Shown here: piece by piece, positions 8,137 through 16,377 of the stretch
How positions within the stretch are numbered: position 1 is the first letter of the stretch
How the letters are laid out: every line of letters starts with the position of its first letter
Assembly (NCBI GenBank): GCA_040007095.1
Contig: JBDTVS010000022.1
Location: forward strand, 1 to 25,521
DNA: 25,521 nucleotides
Reading direction: 5' to 3'
From: JBDTVS01 sp040007095
Lineage (GTDB): Bacteria; Acidobacteriota; Vicinamibacteria; Vicinamibacterales; CAVVIG01
Notes under the pieces: model-generated
Seen by the model: only the letters and a program-made list of their open reading frames with translations
What the model was told of the DNA's origin: nothing
The model's database searches: none
Made by a program: the position numbers and the translations under genes

Positions 8137-9102
8137 TTACTGCCCCCGACGTCCGGGTGCGGCTCCTCGGCCGCCGCGGCCGCCGCCGCCGCCGCCGAAC
8201 GAGGGATACGGCTTCGGATTGATCAGCAGTCGATCGAGAAACAGATCGATCGATGCCGCCATCACCTCGACGGCGTCGGGGGCGTTGTTGTCGAACGCAT
8301 GGTCGGCGCCCTGGATGAGAGTTAGCGTCGACGGGACTCCGAGGCCATGGAGCTTCGTGAAGAAGTCGACGCTCGACTGTACCGGGACCGTTCCGTCCTT
8401 GGTGCCGTGAATGAAAATCGTGGGCGCGAACGTGGCGCTGATGTAGGTCGTCGGCGACGCCGCGGCGATGTTCTCGGGAGTCGCCTGGCCCTCGGGAAAG
8501 AGACCTCTCGCCGTCTGAGCACTCGCCAGCGGATAGACGCCGATGCTGGCATTGACGTCCGAGCTGACGCCGGGGGTGCCGCCGTCACCCTCGAACTCCT
8601 TTTTGCCGTTCGTGCCAGCTGCCATCAGCGAGAGCATGCCGCCGGCCGAGTAGCCGGCGACGGCGATCCTGTTGACGTCGATGCCGAGGCGAGCGGCGTT
8701 CGCGCGAGTCCATCGGATCGCGGCTTTGACGTCATGAATCTGCGCGGGCCAGGAACCCTGCGTCTGGAGGCGGTAGTTGGCCGAGATGTTCGTGTAGCCT
8801 CTGGCCCCGAGCGCCTTGGCGTCGTTGATGATGTAGCCGGCGTTCTTGTTGCCGACGAAGAAGCCGCCCCCGAAGAGATGAATGATGGCCATGCGCTTCG
8901 GCGCCACGCCAGTCGGCGGCTGGTACACGTCGAGCGTGAGATCGGTGCTCCCGCCCTTGCCGAATACGATGTCCTTCTCGACCCGCAGGTTCCCCGTGTC
9001 GGGCGCGGGCCCCTGAGCGTGCGCCGCCACGGCTGCCAGCGCTGGTGCCGCGGCCAGTCCACTCGCCGTCTTGACAAATCCCCGCCTGGTGACTCGCGCC
9101 AT
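8137..9102 (-). CDS. Tat-exported alpha/beta hydrolase (acetyl-esterase/BD-FAE type)
   Basis: A protein of 321 residues with a twin-arginine signal (TRRGFVKTASG, residues 5-15) and an Ala-rich hydrophobic region ending in AHAQ near residue 30. The catalytic core is complete. HLFGGGF (75-81) is the oxyanion-hole motif and GYSAGG (150-155) carries the nucleophile Ser152. HGTKDGTVPV (232-241) carries the acid Asp236 and GADHAF (265-270) carries His268. This is the esterase/lipase class that cleaves acyl esters of small molecules or acetylated polysaccharides; the natural substrate is unknown. The C-terminus after residue 301 is a Gly/Arg-rich tail (SFGGGGGGRGGRGAAPGRRG), like the inserts in the neighbouring quinoproteins. 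It is transcribed towards the quinoprotein genes, and no operon partner adjoins it. Confidence 0.85.
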   Translation of the reverse strand: MARVTRRGFVKTASGLAAAPALAAVAAHAQGPAPDTGNLRVEKDIVFGKGGSTDLTLDVYQPPTGVAPKRMAIIHLFGGGFFVGNKNAGYIINDAKALGARGYTNISANYRLQTQGSWPAQIHDVKAAIRWTRANAARLGIDVNRIAVAGYSAGGMLSLMAAGTNGKKEFEGDGGTPGVSSDVNASIGVYPLASAQTARGLFPEGQATPENIAAASPTTYISATFAPTIFIHGTKDGTVPVQSSVDFFTKLHGLGVPSTLTLIQGADHAFDNNAPDAVEVMAASIDLFLDRLLINPKPYPSFGGGGGGRGGRGAAPGRRGQ

Positions 9103-9361
9103 GTCTCGTTCCTCCGCAGCGTCCGTTAGTGACGCCGGAGTGAATCATACTTGAATCTGCGCGCTCCGCTTTTTCCGCGCGCCCGCGACGAGCCTCGCTT
9201 CATCCCCATGTATCTGCAGCCTCGTCGAGGCGCTCTATCTCGGCATCGCTGCGCCGATCAGGCTCCCGCGATCGGTTGAACGCGCTACCATGGGCGCCGG
9301 CGATGTGCAGGTGTTCAGCGGCGTTCGCGTGGTGATGAGCGAGACCTGAAGGGAAGCTGAA

Positions 9362-9748
9362 GTGGAAAGAGCAGCCGAGATCTTTGCGGCCCTGACGTAT
9401 TTCGCGCTCGGACTCTCGCACATCGTGCAGCCCCGCGCCTGGGCAGAGCTGTTCCTGCTGCTGAAAAGTCAGGGCAAAGCCGGCGCGTTTGTCGACGGCG
9501 TCGTCAATCTCCTGCTTGGCGCGATCATCGTCTCGTTCCACAACGTGTGGCAAGGCCTGCCGATGGTGGTGACGATTGTCGGCTGGGGCCAGGCCATCAA
9601 AGGACTGCGGATCATGGTGCTCCCGCAAATCCACCTGGACCAGATCGAACGGCGGATCTCGCTCGAACGCGCCTGGATATTCCGGCCGGCCGGTGCGGGG
9701 CTCGTTGCGCTGAGCGTCCTGTTCGGTTACATCGCGTTCACGCATTGA
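9362..9748 (+). CDS. Small integral membrane protein, unknown function
   Basis: A protein of 128 residues starting at GTG 9362, with AAGGGA at 9349-9354 seven bases upstream. Hydrophobic stretches around residues 8-20, 43-60, 65-80 and 105-124 suggest three or four membrane segments. A conserved-looking cytoplasmic patch (QIHLDQIERRISLERAW) lies between the last two. I do not recognise a characterised family. The gene converges on the ABC permease gene and ends just before a perfect hairpin at 9750-9776. The 225 bp upstream contains no gene I can support. Confidence 0.6.
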   Translation: MERAAEIFAALTYFALGLSHIVQPRAWAELFLLLKSQGKAGAFVDGVVNLLLGAIIVSFHNVWQGLPMVVTIVGWGQAIKGLRIMVLPQIHLDQIERRISLERAWIFRPAGAGLVALSVLFGYIAFTH

Positions 9749-9749
9749 A

Positions 9750-9776
9750 CGCCTACCGCCTGAAAGGCGGTAGGCG
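9750..9776. terminator. Bidirectional hairpin between convergent genes
   Basis: CGCCTACCGCC (9750-9760) pairs perfectly with GGCGGTAGGCG (9766-9776) around a five-base TGAAA loop, giving an 11-bp stem. It starts two bases after the stop of the small membrane protein gene and 18 bases past the inferred true stop of the permease gene. This is the right place for a shared terminator, although no T-run is present. Confidence 0.65.
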
Positions 9777-9793
9777 CGATTGCCGCGACGCCG

Positions 9794-11001
9794 CTACTCG
9801 TGGCGCAACGCGTCGATTGGATTGAGGCTCGCGGCTCGCCGAGCGGGGAAAACCCGAACACGACGCCGACGCCAGCGGAAAACAGCAATGCCAACAACAC
9901 GATCTTCACGTCGACCACCCATGGCAACCCAAGCGCCTTGGCGCCCAGCGACGACACGACCAGCGCGAAGCTGACGCCGATGGCGCCTCCAAACGCCGAC
10001 AGGACAACGGCTTCGACGAGGAACTGGGTCAGAACGTCGCGTTCGAGCGCACCGATGGCGAGGCGAATACCGATCTCGCGCGTCCGTTCGGTGACCGATA
10101 CCAGCATGATGTTCATGATCCCGATGCCGCCAACGAGCAGACTCACCGCAGCGATCGCCGCCAGCAGCGCTGTCAGCGTCCGCGTCGTACCGCTGAGCGT
10201 CGACGCCAGCTCCTTCTGATCCATGATGCTGAAGTCGTCGTTATCGCCGTCGGACAGGCGCCGGCGCTCACGCATGAACCGCGAGATGTCCTGCTGCGCC
10301 TTTTCCGTCGAGACCGACTCAAGCACTGACAATTGAATCTGGTTGATGTCATCGCTGCCGGACAGTCGGCGCTGGAACGTCCGCACCGGCATGATCACCA
10401 CGTCGTCGCGGTCCATGCCAAATGGATTCTTGCCCTTCGACCGGAGCAGCCCGATCACCTCGCAGGAGACCGCGCGCAGTCGCAAGCGCTCGCCCAGGAT
10501 CTCGAGTGTTCCGAACAATTCCCTGCGTACGGTTTCCCCGACAACACAGACCGCGGCACCGGATCGCAGCTCGCCTTCGTTGAAGAAGCGTCCGCTCGCG
10601 AGTTGCCAGCCGCCGGACACGAAGTACTCATTCGTGGTCCCGGTGACCGAAATCGAACGATTCTTGTTGCCGACGACGACGCTCATGCCCTGGCTCGATA
10701 GCGGGGCGACCGCGCCCACCGCAGTGACGTCCCGCCTCAGCAATTCGACGTCGCGCTGTTTGAATGGCTTGGCGCCGCCAGAGGCACCACCCGGCCCGAC
10801 ACGCTGTCCCGGCATGACCGTCAGCAGGTTGCTGCCCAGATTCGCGATGTCCGCCGTCACCGCAGCCGTGGCGCCATTACCGAGCGTCACCATGATAATC
10901 ACCGCGGAGACGCCGATGATGATCCCGAGCGTCGTCAGCGATGAACGCAGCACGTTTCGTCGAATCTCCCGCTGTGCCAGATTCAGGGCATTCCACAGCA
11001 T
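9794..11001 (-). pseudogene. MacB/FtsX-like ABC transporter permease, frameshifted near the 3' end
   Basis: The permease of an MacAB-type ABC exporter, with the family layout: TM1 at about 22-42 (SLTTLGIIIGVSAVIIMVTLG), a periplasmic MacB_PCD domain to about residue 265, then FtsX segments with VGGIGIMNIMLVSVTERTRE and IGIRLAIGA and two more TMs. Read without correction the frame ends abnormally, running through the hairpin at 9750-9776 to a stop at 9727-9729. Adding one base to the homopolymer run at 9845-9852 restores the canonical family end (PARRAASLNPIDALRHE) and a stop at 9794-9796, giving 402 residues. I therefore call a one-base deletion; a sequencing error is at least as likely as true inactivation. 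The ATG overlaps the TGA of the ATPase gene (TGATG). Confidence 0.8.
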
Positions 11002-11696
11002 CAGTGTGTGCGCTCGTCGCTTTCGACCTGACCGTCGCGGAACTTGATCGTCCTCGAGGCGTACGACGCCATGTCCGGCTCGTGCGTCACCATCAGAATG
11101 GTGATGCCGCGTTCGCGGTTGAATCGTGCCAGCAGGTCCATGATTTCCTGGCTGCGCGCCGTGTCGAGATTGCCGGTCGGCTCGTCGGCAAACAGCACGG
11201 AGGGCTCGGCGACAATGGCTCGCGCGATCGCGACACGCTGCGCCTGGCCGCCCGAGAGCTCGTTCGGGGTGTGGTGTTCCCAGCCCAGCAAGCCCACGCT
11301 GTCCAGAGCCGCCCGTGCGCGCGCATGGCGTTCGACCCGTGGCGTACCCCGGTACATCAGTGGCAATTCGACGTTTTCGAGCGCTGATGTACGGTTCAAC
11401 AGGTTGAAGCCCTGGAAGATGAACCCGAGATAGTAGCGCCTCAAGAGCGCGCGCTGACGGCGATCAAGAGCGCCGACATCGACGCCCCGAAAACGGTACG
11501 CACCGCTCGTCGGCAGATCCAGACAACCGAGAATATTCATCGCGGTTGACTTGCCGGACCCGCTCGGGCCCATGACGGCGACGAACTCGCCTTCGCGGAC
11601 CTGCAGGTCGATGCCGGCGAGCGCCTCGACCTCGGCCTGGCCTGTGCCGTAGATCTTTCTGACCTTGTCGAACTCGATAAGTGCCGATCCACTCAT
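11001..11696 (-). CDS. ABC transporter ATP-binding protein (MacB/LolD type)
   Basis: A cytoplasmic ATPase of 231 residues that would power the adjacent FtsX/MacB-like permease. It has Walker A GPSGSGKST, Q-loop FQGFNLL, signature LSGGQAQRVAIARA, Walker B VLFADEPTGNLD and H-loop MVTHEP. Its size and the YGTGQAEVEALAGIDLQV opening are typical of the LolD/MacB export subfamily, which moves lipoproteins, macrolides or peptides across the periplasm. I chose the ATG at 11696 over a TTG at 11705 because it is the standard codon and matches the family start (GSALIEFDKVRKIYG). It lies 14 bases after the adaptor fragment and overlaps the permease start by one base. The gene itself is intact although both flanking partners are damaged. 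Confidence 0.92.
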   Translation of the reverse strand: MSGSALIEFDKVRKIYGTGQAEVEALAGIDLQVREGEFVAVMGPSGSGKSTAMNILGCLDLPTSGAYRFRGVDVGALDRRQRALLRRYYLGFIFQGFNLLNRTSALENVELPLMYRGTPRVERHARARAALDSVGLLGWEHHTPNELSGGQAQRVAIARAIVAEPSVLFADEPTGNLDTARSQEIMDLLARFNRERGITILMVTHEPDMASYASRTIKFRDGQVESDERTH

Positions 11697-11710
11697 GACG
11701 CTCAACCGGC

Positions 11711-11935
11711 TCAGGCGGAGGGCTTCGTGGCGAGGTCGACGACGGCCGGGGTGCCGGCTTGGAGTGAGCCATCGTCAACGGTGACGGCCGTGACCTTTCC
11801 GTCGCTCGGTCCCGTGACAACGTCGACCGGCATCGGGTTGTTATCCGCCAGAATCCAGATCCGCGGCTGGCCCTTGGCGGGCGGCGGCGTCCGGCGCGCG
11901 CCGGGCGGTGCCGGCAGCAGGAGAAACCAGGCGGT
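11711..11935 (-). pseudogene. MacA-like periplasmic adaptor, C-terminal fragment
   Basis: Only the last 75 or so codons of an HlyD/MacA-type membrane-fusion protein remain. RIWILADNNPMPVDVVTG, then SDGKVTAVTV and LQAGTPAVVDLA, match the family's membrane-proximal end (usual pattern: a W-V/I-L strand, a V-V-TG strand, DG-T, L--GD-VV). The lipoyl, hairpin and barrel domains, normally about 300 residues upstream, are absent. Upstream sequence is instead the N-terminus of a histidine kinase in a frame one base off. The 5' boundary given is approximate; the Pro-rich PAPPGARRTPPPAKG linker probably belongs to the adaptor. Since MacB exporters need the adaptor, the transporter is probably non-functional unless the rest is encoded elsewhere or the junction is a misassembly. 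Confidence 0.7.
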
Positions 11936-12311
11936 ACGGACCGTTCTGTGTCGGCTCGATGATGATGAGGCGGCCGTCGATTTCGGGCGGGGTGCCGAGA
12001 GATCCCCGCCGTGCGTGGACGAGAGCTGATCGGCTCTCTCCGGATACGACATCGCGATCACTGGCATCAACGAGATAGTGTGTGGCGCCTGTCCACGTCC
12101 GATTCAGACTCTCGAGATACTGGGACAGTTCCGTCACGCCGCCGCGCTGGTAGGTGGCGATCGCTTCCTCGATGTGCCGGGCCTGAAATTGGCGCAGGAG
12201 GCGCACCTGCGCCGGTCGGGTCATCGCGAAAAACGTGGCCAGAAAAGCCACGAGCGAGGCGAGCACGGTGCCGACCAGCGCGAGCAGGATGCGCACGTAG
12301 AGCGAGCGCAC
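11925..12311 (-). pseudogene. Sensor histidine kinase, N-terminal fragment
   Basis: Starts at GTG 12311, three bases after the TAG of the response regulator gene, the usual spacing of a regulator-kinase operon. It encodes one membrane segment (LYVRILLALVGTVLASLVAFLA from about residue 4) followed by about 100 residues of periplasmic sensor ending near RLIIIEPTQNGPYRLV. The second membrane helix, HAMP, HisKA and HATPase domains are missing, and the sequence passes directly into the C-terminus of a MacA-like adaptor. The kinase frame continues to 11841 only as out-of-frame sequence. One base removed at about 11924-11926 would join the two fragments in a single 200-codon frame. The product cannot phosphorylate the neighbouring regulator. 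Confidence 0.7.
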
Positions 12312-12314
12312 TGG

Positions 12315-13019
12315 CTAGGTGCCTACCGGAAGCACGTAGCCGACGCCGCGCGCGCTTCGAATGGTCGCGTGCCGACAGGGCTCGAGCTTCTTGCGCAGAT
12401 GGCTGACATGCACATCGACCGACCGTTCGTAGGGGGTCGCTTCCCGTTGATACAGCAGCGCCGCGAGCTCGTCGCGCGACACCGCTCGCCCGGTTGCCCG
12501 CATGAGCGCCTCGAGGATGGCCGATTCGCTCTCGGACAGCGCAATGACCGCGTCGCCACAGCGCACTTCGCGCGCGTCGACGTCCAGCCGCAAGTGACCG
12601 GATTCGACGCCGCGGCGCAGCGGGACAAAGGCACCGGTCTGGCCTGCTCGCCGCAATAGCGCGCGGATGCGCGCCAGGAGCTCGGAAGCGGCGAAGGGCT
12701 TGACCAGGTAGTCGTCAGCGCCTTCGTCGAGCCCCGTGACGCGATCGCGTGCTTCGGCGCGGGCCGTCAGCATGATCACCGGCACTTTTGTCCGGCGTCG
12801 CATCTGTCGGAGCACGTCGAAACCGTCGATGATCGGCAGCATGACATCGAGGATGACCAGCGCCCATTCCGTCTTCAGTATCGCGCCGAGCCCGGACCGT
12901 CCATCGTGGACGGTCGAGACTCGAAACCCATGATGGCCGAGGAACTCCACCATCATCTGGCAGAGCTCCACGTCGTCGTCCACCAGGAGAATTGCTGGCT
13001 GTTCGCGATCACGATCCAT
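12315..13019 (-). CDS. OmpR/CpxR-type response regulator
   Basis: A DNA-binding response regulator of 234 residues. The receiver (about 9-122) has the acidic pocket Asp14-16, phospho-acceptor Asp58 (VILDVMLP), Thr85 and Lys107 (VKPF). The winged-helix output domain (about 138-232) ends in VDVHVSHLRKKL and RGVGYVL. The ATG at 13019 matches the family start (EQPAILLVDDD); upstream in-frame codons to 13076 add only low-quality sequence. It heads the operon regulator, kinase fragment, adaptor fragment, ATPase, permease, so it probably controlled the exporter in response to envelope stress or a drug, as CpxR- or CzcR-like systems do. Its own kinase is truncated, so any phosphorylation would have to come from another kinase, such as the one at 14190-15470. 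Confidence 0.9.
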   Translation of the reverse strand: MDRDREQPAILLVDDDVELCQMMVEFLGHHGFRVSTVHDGRSGLGAILKTEWALVILDVMLPIIDGFDVLRQMRRRTKVPVIMLTARAEARDRVTGLDEGADDYLVKPFAASELLARIRALLRRAGQTGAFVPLRRGVESGHLRLDVDAREVRCGDAVIALSESESAILEALMRATGRAVSRDELAALLYQREATPYERSVDVHVSHLRKKLEPCRHATIRSARGVGYVLPVGT

Positions 13020-13385
13020 GAGCGCGCCCGTCGCCACGCAATCGAAGCGGCCGCACAAGACGCGAGCGAACGGCAACCGTCCGGCCGGGCCTGGCAGCCC
13101 GTGGCGAAGGGCTGGCTGGAGGTCTTGCGCAACGCCGGGGTAATTGCGGCACGGCGGAACTATGGCGCAGCAACGGGGCCCCGAAGGTTAATTTTTGTAA
13201 AGTCAACGATTTTGACGTGTCACGGCACAAGCCGTGCCGCAATCGCCCGTCCGGGCGTGGTGCGATGTCACAACTATTTCGTCGCACCGTCGCTGACCTG
13301 CAACGTTTGTGTGAGACGGTGCGCTCGACGAGGGCATGCCAGAGTGGCGAGCGTGGCGTGCGCGCGCGGGCACGGAGCAATCGAG
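13020..13385. other. Intergenic region with small hairpins (366 bp)
   Basis: Lies between the beta-barrel gene and the response regulator gene, both minus strand. It holds an AT-rich spot near 13190-13216, an inverted repeat GTCAA/TTGAC at 13202-13216, and two GC hairpins: CACGGC/GCCGTG at 13221-13236 and CGCCC/GGGCG at 13244-13257. These may end the beta-barrel transcript and mark the promoter of the regulator operon, but no clear -35/-10 pair is visible. No supportable gene. Confidence 0.5.
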
Positions 13386-14135
13386 TCAGAACCGATAGGT
13401 GAAGCCAACGGTGAGTCCCTGCGCGGTCACCGGATTGGCTGCGAACATCCGAGACCAACGATATCGGGCGTCGATGCCCCACGGACCTCGGATCGGAATC
13501 GAGAGGCCGGCCGCCCACCGGAACATCAGGGCGTTCCAACCGTCTCCGACGAATACGCCTGTCGACAGAACGTCTGACGTCGCATCTTGCCCAGTGGTCG
13601 CGGTACTACCGCTCACGGTGGCGCTGCCGGCGCCGTATGTGAACTGCGCCGACGGCGCTGACCGCACCCAGCCGGCGCCGGCCATGAGGTAGGGGGAGGC
13701 ATGCCACGAGGTCGGCAGGTCGAGACGCAATCCGCCCCACGCGTACTGCGCCGATTCGCGCGCTTCACCGGTCACGCTGATCTGCCGCCTGGCGATCTGC
13801 GCGACGGCGATGTCGACGTACGGCTGATGAGTTGCTGGCTGCAGATTGCGAACCAAACCGTATCCACCGAACATGGACAAATGCTTCGACATCCGAAATC
13901 CGGCGTCGAGATCGCCCATCGGCGCCGTCGCGTCCGGGGTCACACTCATCCCGAAGTTGGCCGACACGAACGCGGCGGTCCCGCCGCGTTCGTCCGGCGG
14001 GGGCTTTTCTGGAAAGTCGGCAGCTGCGTTCGCGGACTGAGGCTGGGAAGAGGTTCCAGTCTGGGCGCGTGCCTGGATCACCGTCACGACAGCCAACACA
14101 ATCACGCAAGCGATTCGATGAGTCATGACTGCCAT
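13386..14135 (-). CDS. Outer-membrane beta-barrel protein
   Basis: A protein of 249 residues from ATG 14135 (ATG 14126 is an equally possible start). A signal peptide runs to about ARAQ (MTHRIACVIVLAVVTVIQ). A short Gln/Ser/Pro-rich linker follows, then amphipathic strands typical of a small eight-stranded barrel: FVSANFGMSVTP, LDAGFRMSKHLSMFGGYG, SPYLMAGAGWV, FRWAAGLSIPI and WGIDARYRWSRMF. It ends in VGFTYRF, the C-terminal Phe signal for Bam-mediated insertion. No specific function can be given; the general class is the OMP_b-brl/porin-like family. Upstream in-frame sequence to 14459 has no protein-like character and overlaps the divergent kinase gene. The 54 bp between the two starts holds divergent promoters. 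Confidence 0.75.
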   Translation of the reverse strand: MAVMTHRIACVIVLAVVTVIQARAQTGTSSQPQSANAAADFPEKPPPDERGGTAAFVSANFGMSVTPDATAPMGDLDAGFRMSKHLSMFGGYGLVRNLQPATHQPYVDIAVAQIARRQISVTGEARESAQYAWGGLRLDLPTSWHASPYLMAGAGWVRSAPSAQFTYGAGSATVSGSTATTGQDATSDVLSTGVFVGDGWNALMFRWAAGLSIPIRGPWGIDARYRWSRMFAANPVTAQGLTVGFTYRF

Positions 14136-14189
14136 TGAACGTGACAGTTGTTGCACGACGGTGGCGCCGTGGTGAAAAGAGGTTGACCA

Positions 14190-15470
14190 GTGTATCGAAG
14201 CTTCTACTGGCGGATCGCGATCAGTTTCGTGGTGCTCGTTGTGGCCGTTCTCGTCCTCCAGGCCGCCATATTCAGTATGATCATGGCGCGATCGCCGGAT
14301 ACCGCGCCGCCTCTGTATGTGGTCATCGACAACGGCGACATTCTCTCCAGTCGGGCGGCGCCGCTCGACGAGGCGACCCGCGCGGCCCTCGAGGCGGTGA
14401 TACGTCGCCAGCCGGTAGTGGCGATCCGCACCGCGCCGATCTACGTCGCCGGCCAACAACGCGGAACGATCGTCTTACCACCGGGTCCGCCGAGTCCCGT
14501 GCGGCAGCGCTTGCTCCGTCTCGCCGTGCCAAACATCATCGTTCTGGCGCTCGCGACCGCGATCGCCGCGATGGTGATCTTTCGGCCCGCCCGCCGGAGG
14601 CTTCAAGCACTCGAACTGGCGGCGGAGCGCCTCGGAAAGGGTGATTTGGCAGCGCGTGCGCCGGTGCGCGGAGGCGACGAAATCGCACACGTGGCCGCGG
14701 CATTCAACCTGATGGCGGACGAACTCGCCGCCCGGGAAGAGTCCCTGCGTACAGCCGATCGCGTTCGCCGGCAGATACTCGCGGATGTTTCTCATGAGCT
14801 CAAAACACCGCTGACCGCGATGCGCGGGTATGTCGAGGCGCTGCGAATGGCTGGCGACACGTTCGAACCGGGCAAGCGCGAACGCTACTTCGCGACCTTG
14901 GAGCGAGAGACGCTTCGTCTCGATCGCATCGTGAAGGACCTGCTGGAACTGGGGCGGCTCGAAGATCAGGCGATGCGACTCGAGCCGCGGGTCTTCGCGA
15001 TCGGCCGCGTGTTCGAGCGCGTGGTCGCGCGGCACGAAGTCGAGACGTCCGCCCGGCGGATCACATTCACGGTTGATGTCGGCGAGGAGGCAGACCAGAT
15101 GGTCGGTGATCCGCACCGGATTGAGCAGACGATCGAAAACCTCGCGGCCAATGCGCTGAGACACACGCCAGATGGTGGCTCGATCACGCTTGCGTCCAGC
15201 CTCGCGCCGGGCACTATTCGCCTGTCGATCATCGACTCCGGCGAGGGCATTCCCACGCAGCACCTTGCCCAGATCTTCGACCGTTTCTACAAGGCCGACC
15301 GTTCACGCTCCGGCTCGCCGGGAAGTGGCCTCGGCCTCTCGATCACAAAAGCGATCGTCGATCGGCACGGCGGCCATATCGCCGTGCACAGTCGGCCTGG
15401 CCGTACGGAGTTCATCCTGACCTTTCCGCACGATGATGATCGGCCAGGATTCTGCAGTACGGCGTTGTGA
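14190..15470 (+). CDS. Sensor histidine kinase with HAMP domain
   Basis: A complete membrane kinase of 426 residues. It starts at GTG 14190, with AAAGAGG about six bases upstream. TM1 is at about 9-31 and is followed by a short (~80-residue) periplasmic sensor. TM2 is at about 112-131 and HAMP at about 132-185 (RLGKGDLAARAPVRGGDEI). HisKA carries the phospho-acceptor His202 in SHELKTPL. HATPase has the N box (ENLAANALRHT, Asn317/Asn321), G1 DSGEGI, F box IFDRFYKAD and G2 GSGLGLSI. It would autophosphorylate in response to an envelope signal and pass phosphate to a response regulator. It diverges from the beta-barrel gene and converges on two response regulator genes. It is the only intact kinase in the window, so it may serve any of the three regulators. 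Confidence 0.92.
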   Translation: MYRSFYWRIAISFVVLVVAVLVLQAAIFSMIMARSPDTAPPLYVVIDNGDILSSRAAPLDEATRAALEAVIRRQPVVAIRTAPIYVAGQQRGTIVLPPGPPSPVRQRLLRLAVPNIIVLALATAIAAMVIFRPARRRLQALELAAERLGKGDLAARAPVRGGDEIAHVAAAFNLMADELAAREESLRTADRVRRQILADVSHELKTPLTAMRGYVEALRMAGDTFEPGKRERYFATLERETLRLDRIVKDLLELGRLEDQAMRLEPRVFAIGRVFERVVARHEVETSARRITFTVDVGEEADQMVGDPHRIEQTIENLAANALRHTPDGGSITLASSLAPGTIRLSIIDSGEGIPTQHLAQIFDRFYKADRSRSGSPGSGLGLSITKAIVDRHGGHIAVHSRPGRTEFILTFPHDDDRPGFCSTAL

Positions 15471-15507
15471 TCCGGAGCTGGTCGGAGCCCCTGCTGCTGC
15501 GCCTTCG

Positions 15508-16284
15508 TCACATGCGACGACACCGTACGCTGGTCGTGTGCGACGCTGCGATGACGGCAGTTCGAGACCGCGCCGGCGCGGAGCCGCGGCGAGCGAACCT
15601 GTAGCCCACGCCGCGAATAGTCTGCAGCGGCACGCCCACCGGCGACACCGCCGCGACTCTCCGCCGCACCCGCTTGACCAATGCATCGACGCACCGGGGG
15701 GTCAGGTGCCTGTCGCTGCCCCACATTGTGTCGAGGATCTCCTGACGGGTGAACACGACGCCGGGACGAGACACCAGCGTGTAGAGGAGCCGGAACTCCC
15801 TGTTGGTCATCTTGACTTCGACGCCGCCGATGTCAACCCGCCGTCGCGTCGGATCCAGCGTCAGACTGCCGCGAGTGACCACTTCTGGCTGTCTACCGGG
15901 GTCCGCGAGGCGGGTGCGTCGGATCAACGCACGGCCGCGCGCGAGGAGTTCCGGAACGTTGATCGGTTTCGTGACGAAATCGTCTGCGTACCGTTCGAGC
16001 GCGGTCAACACTCGCGGGTCGTCCTTGCGACTCGCCAGCAGCAGGAGCCGCGTTCGATCTGACAACATTTTTGCGAGTGGGTGTGGCAGTTCACGGGTTG
16101 GCGGACCGTCGGCTCCGAAGTCCATCACGACGAGATCCACCCGCCGTTCGGACAGCCGGCCCACGGCGCGATCGGGACTCGTGACCCCGAGGCATGCATA
16201 TCCGGTCATTTGGAAGTGGAAGCAGATCGCATCGAGCAATGCTCGTTCGGGCTCGATGACGATGACATGAGACTCTGTCGGCAT
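15508..16284 (-). CDS. Atypical OmpR-family response regulator
   Basis: A protein of 258 residues from ATG 16284 (start PTESHVIVIEPERAL). The receiver is degenerate. The usual acidic pair is replaced by Glu11/Glu13 (IEPE), Asp55 is kept (VVMDFGADG) and Lys106 is kept (VTKPI). The conserved Thr position is Ser85 (LLLASRKDD). The winged-helix output domain is standard (LTLDPTRRRVDIGGVEVKMT, REFRLLYTLVSRPGVVFTRQ, CVDALVKRVRRRV, TIRGVGYRFA). A 28-residue basic/Ser-rich tail follows. This pattern suggests phosphorylation-independent or weakly phosphorylated control. It lies 93 bp downstream of a canonical regulator gene on the same strand, so they may be cotranscribed, and it converges on the kinase gene with a 37-bp gap. 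Confidence 0.85.
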   Translation of the reverse strand: MPTESHVIVIEPERALLDAICFHFQMTGYACLGVTSPDRAVGRLSERRVDLVVMDFGADGPPTRELPHPLAKMLSDRTRLLLLASRKDDPRVLTALERYADDFVTKPINVPELLARGRALIRRTRLADPGRQPEVVTRGSLTLDPTRRRVDIGGVEVKMTNREFRLLYTLVSRPGVVFTRQEILDTMWGSDRHLTPRCVDALVKRVRRRVAAVSPVGVPLQTIRGVGYRFARRGSAPARSRTAVIAASHTTSVRCRRM

Positions 16285-16377
16285 GAGTCGCGGGTCTGCA
16301 AGGACGACGCCGAAGCCCGCCGCGCGGAAGTCGGATGAACGCCGGGGGGATGTCCGAACAACAGGGCACCCGTGCAC

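Noticed and set aside
9137..9361. Possible small gene ahead of the 128-residue membrane protein
   Set aside because: A plus-strand frame stays open and ends in VFSGVRVVMSET, but it has no convincing start, ribosome binding site or similarity.
12906..13577. Plus-strand open frame across the regulator promoter region
   Set aside because: No recognisable features, and it overlaps two well-supported minus-strand genes.
13386..14459. Longer version of the beta-barrel gene starting at 14459
   Set aside because: The extra 108 codons overlap the divergent kinase gene and are not protein-like; a signal peptide begins at 14135 or 14126.
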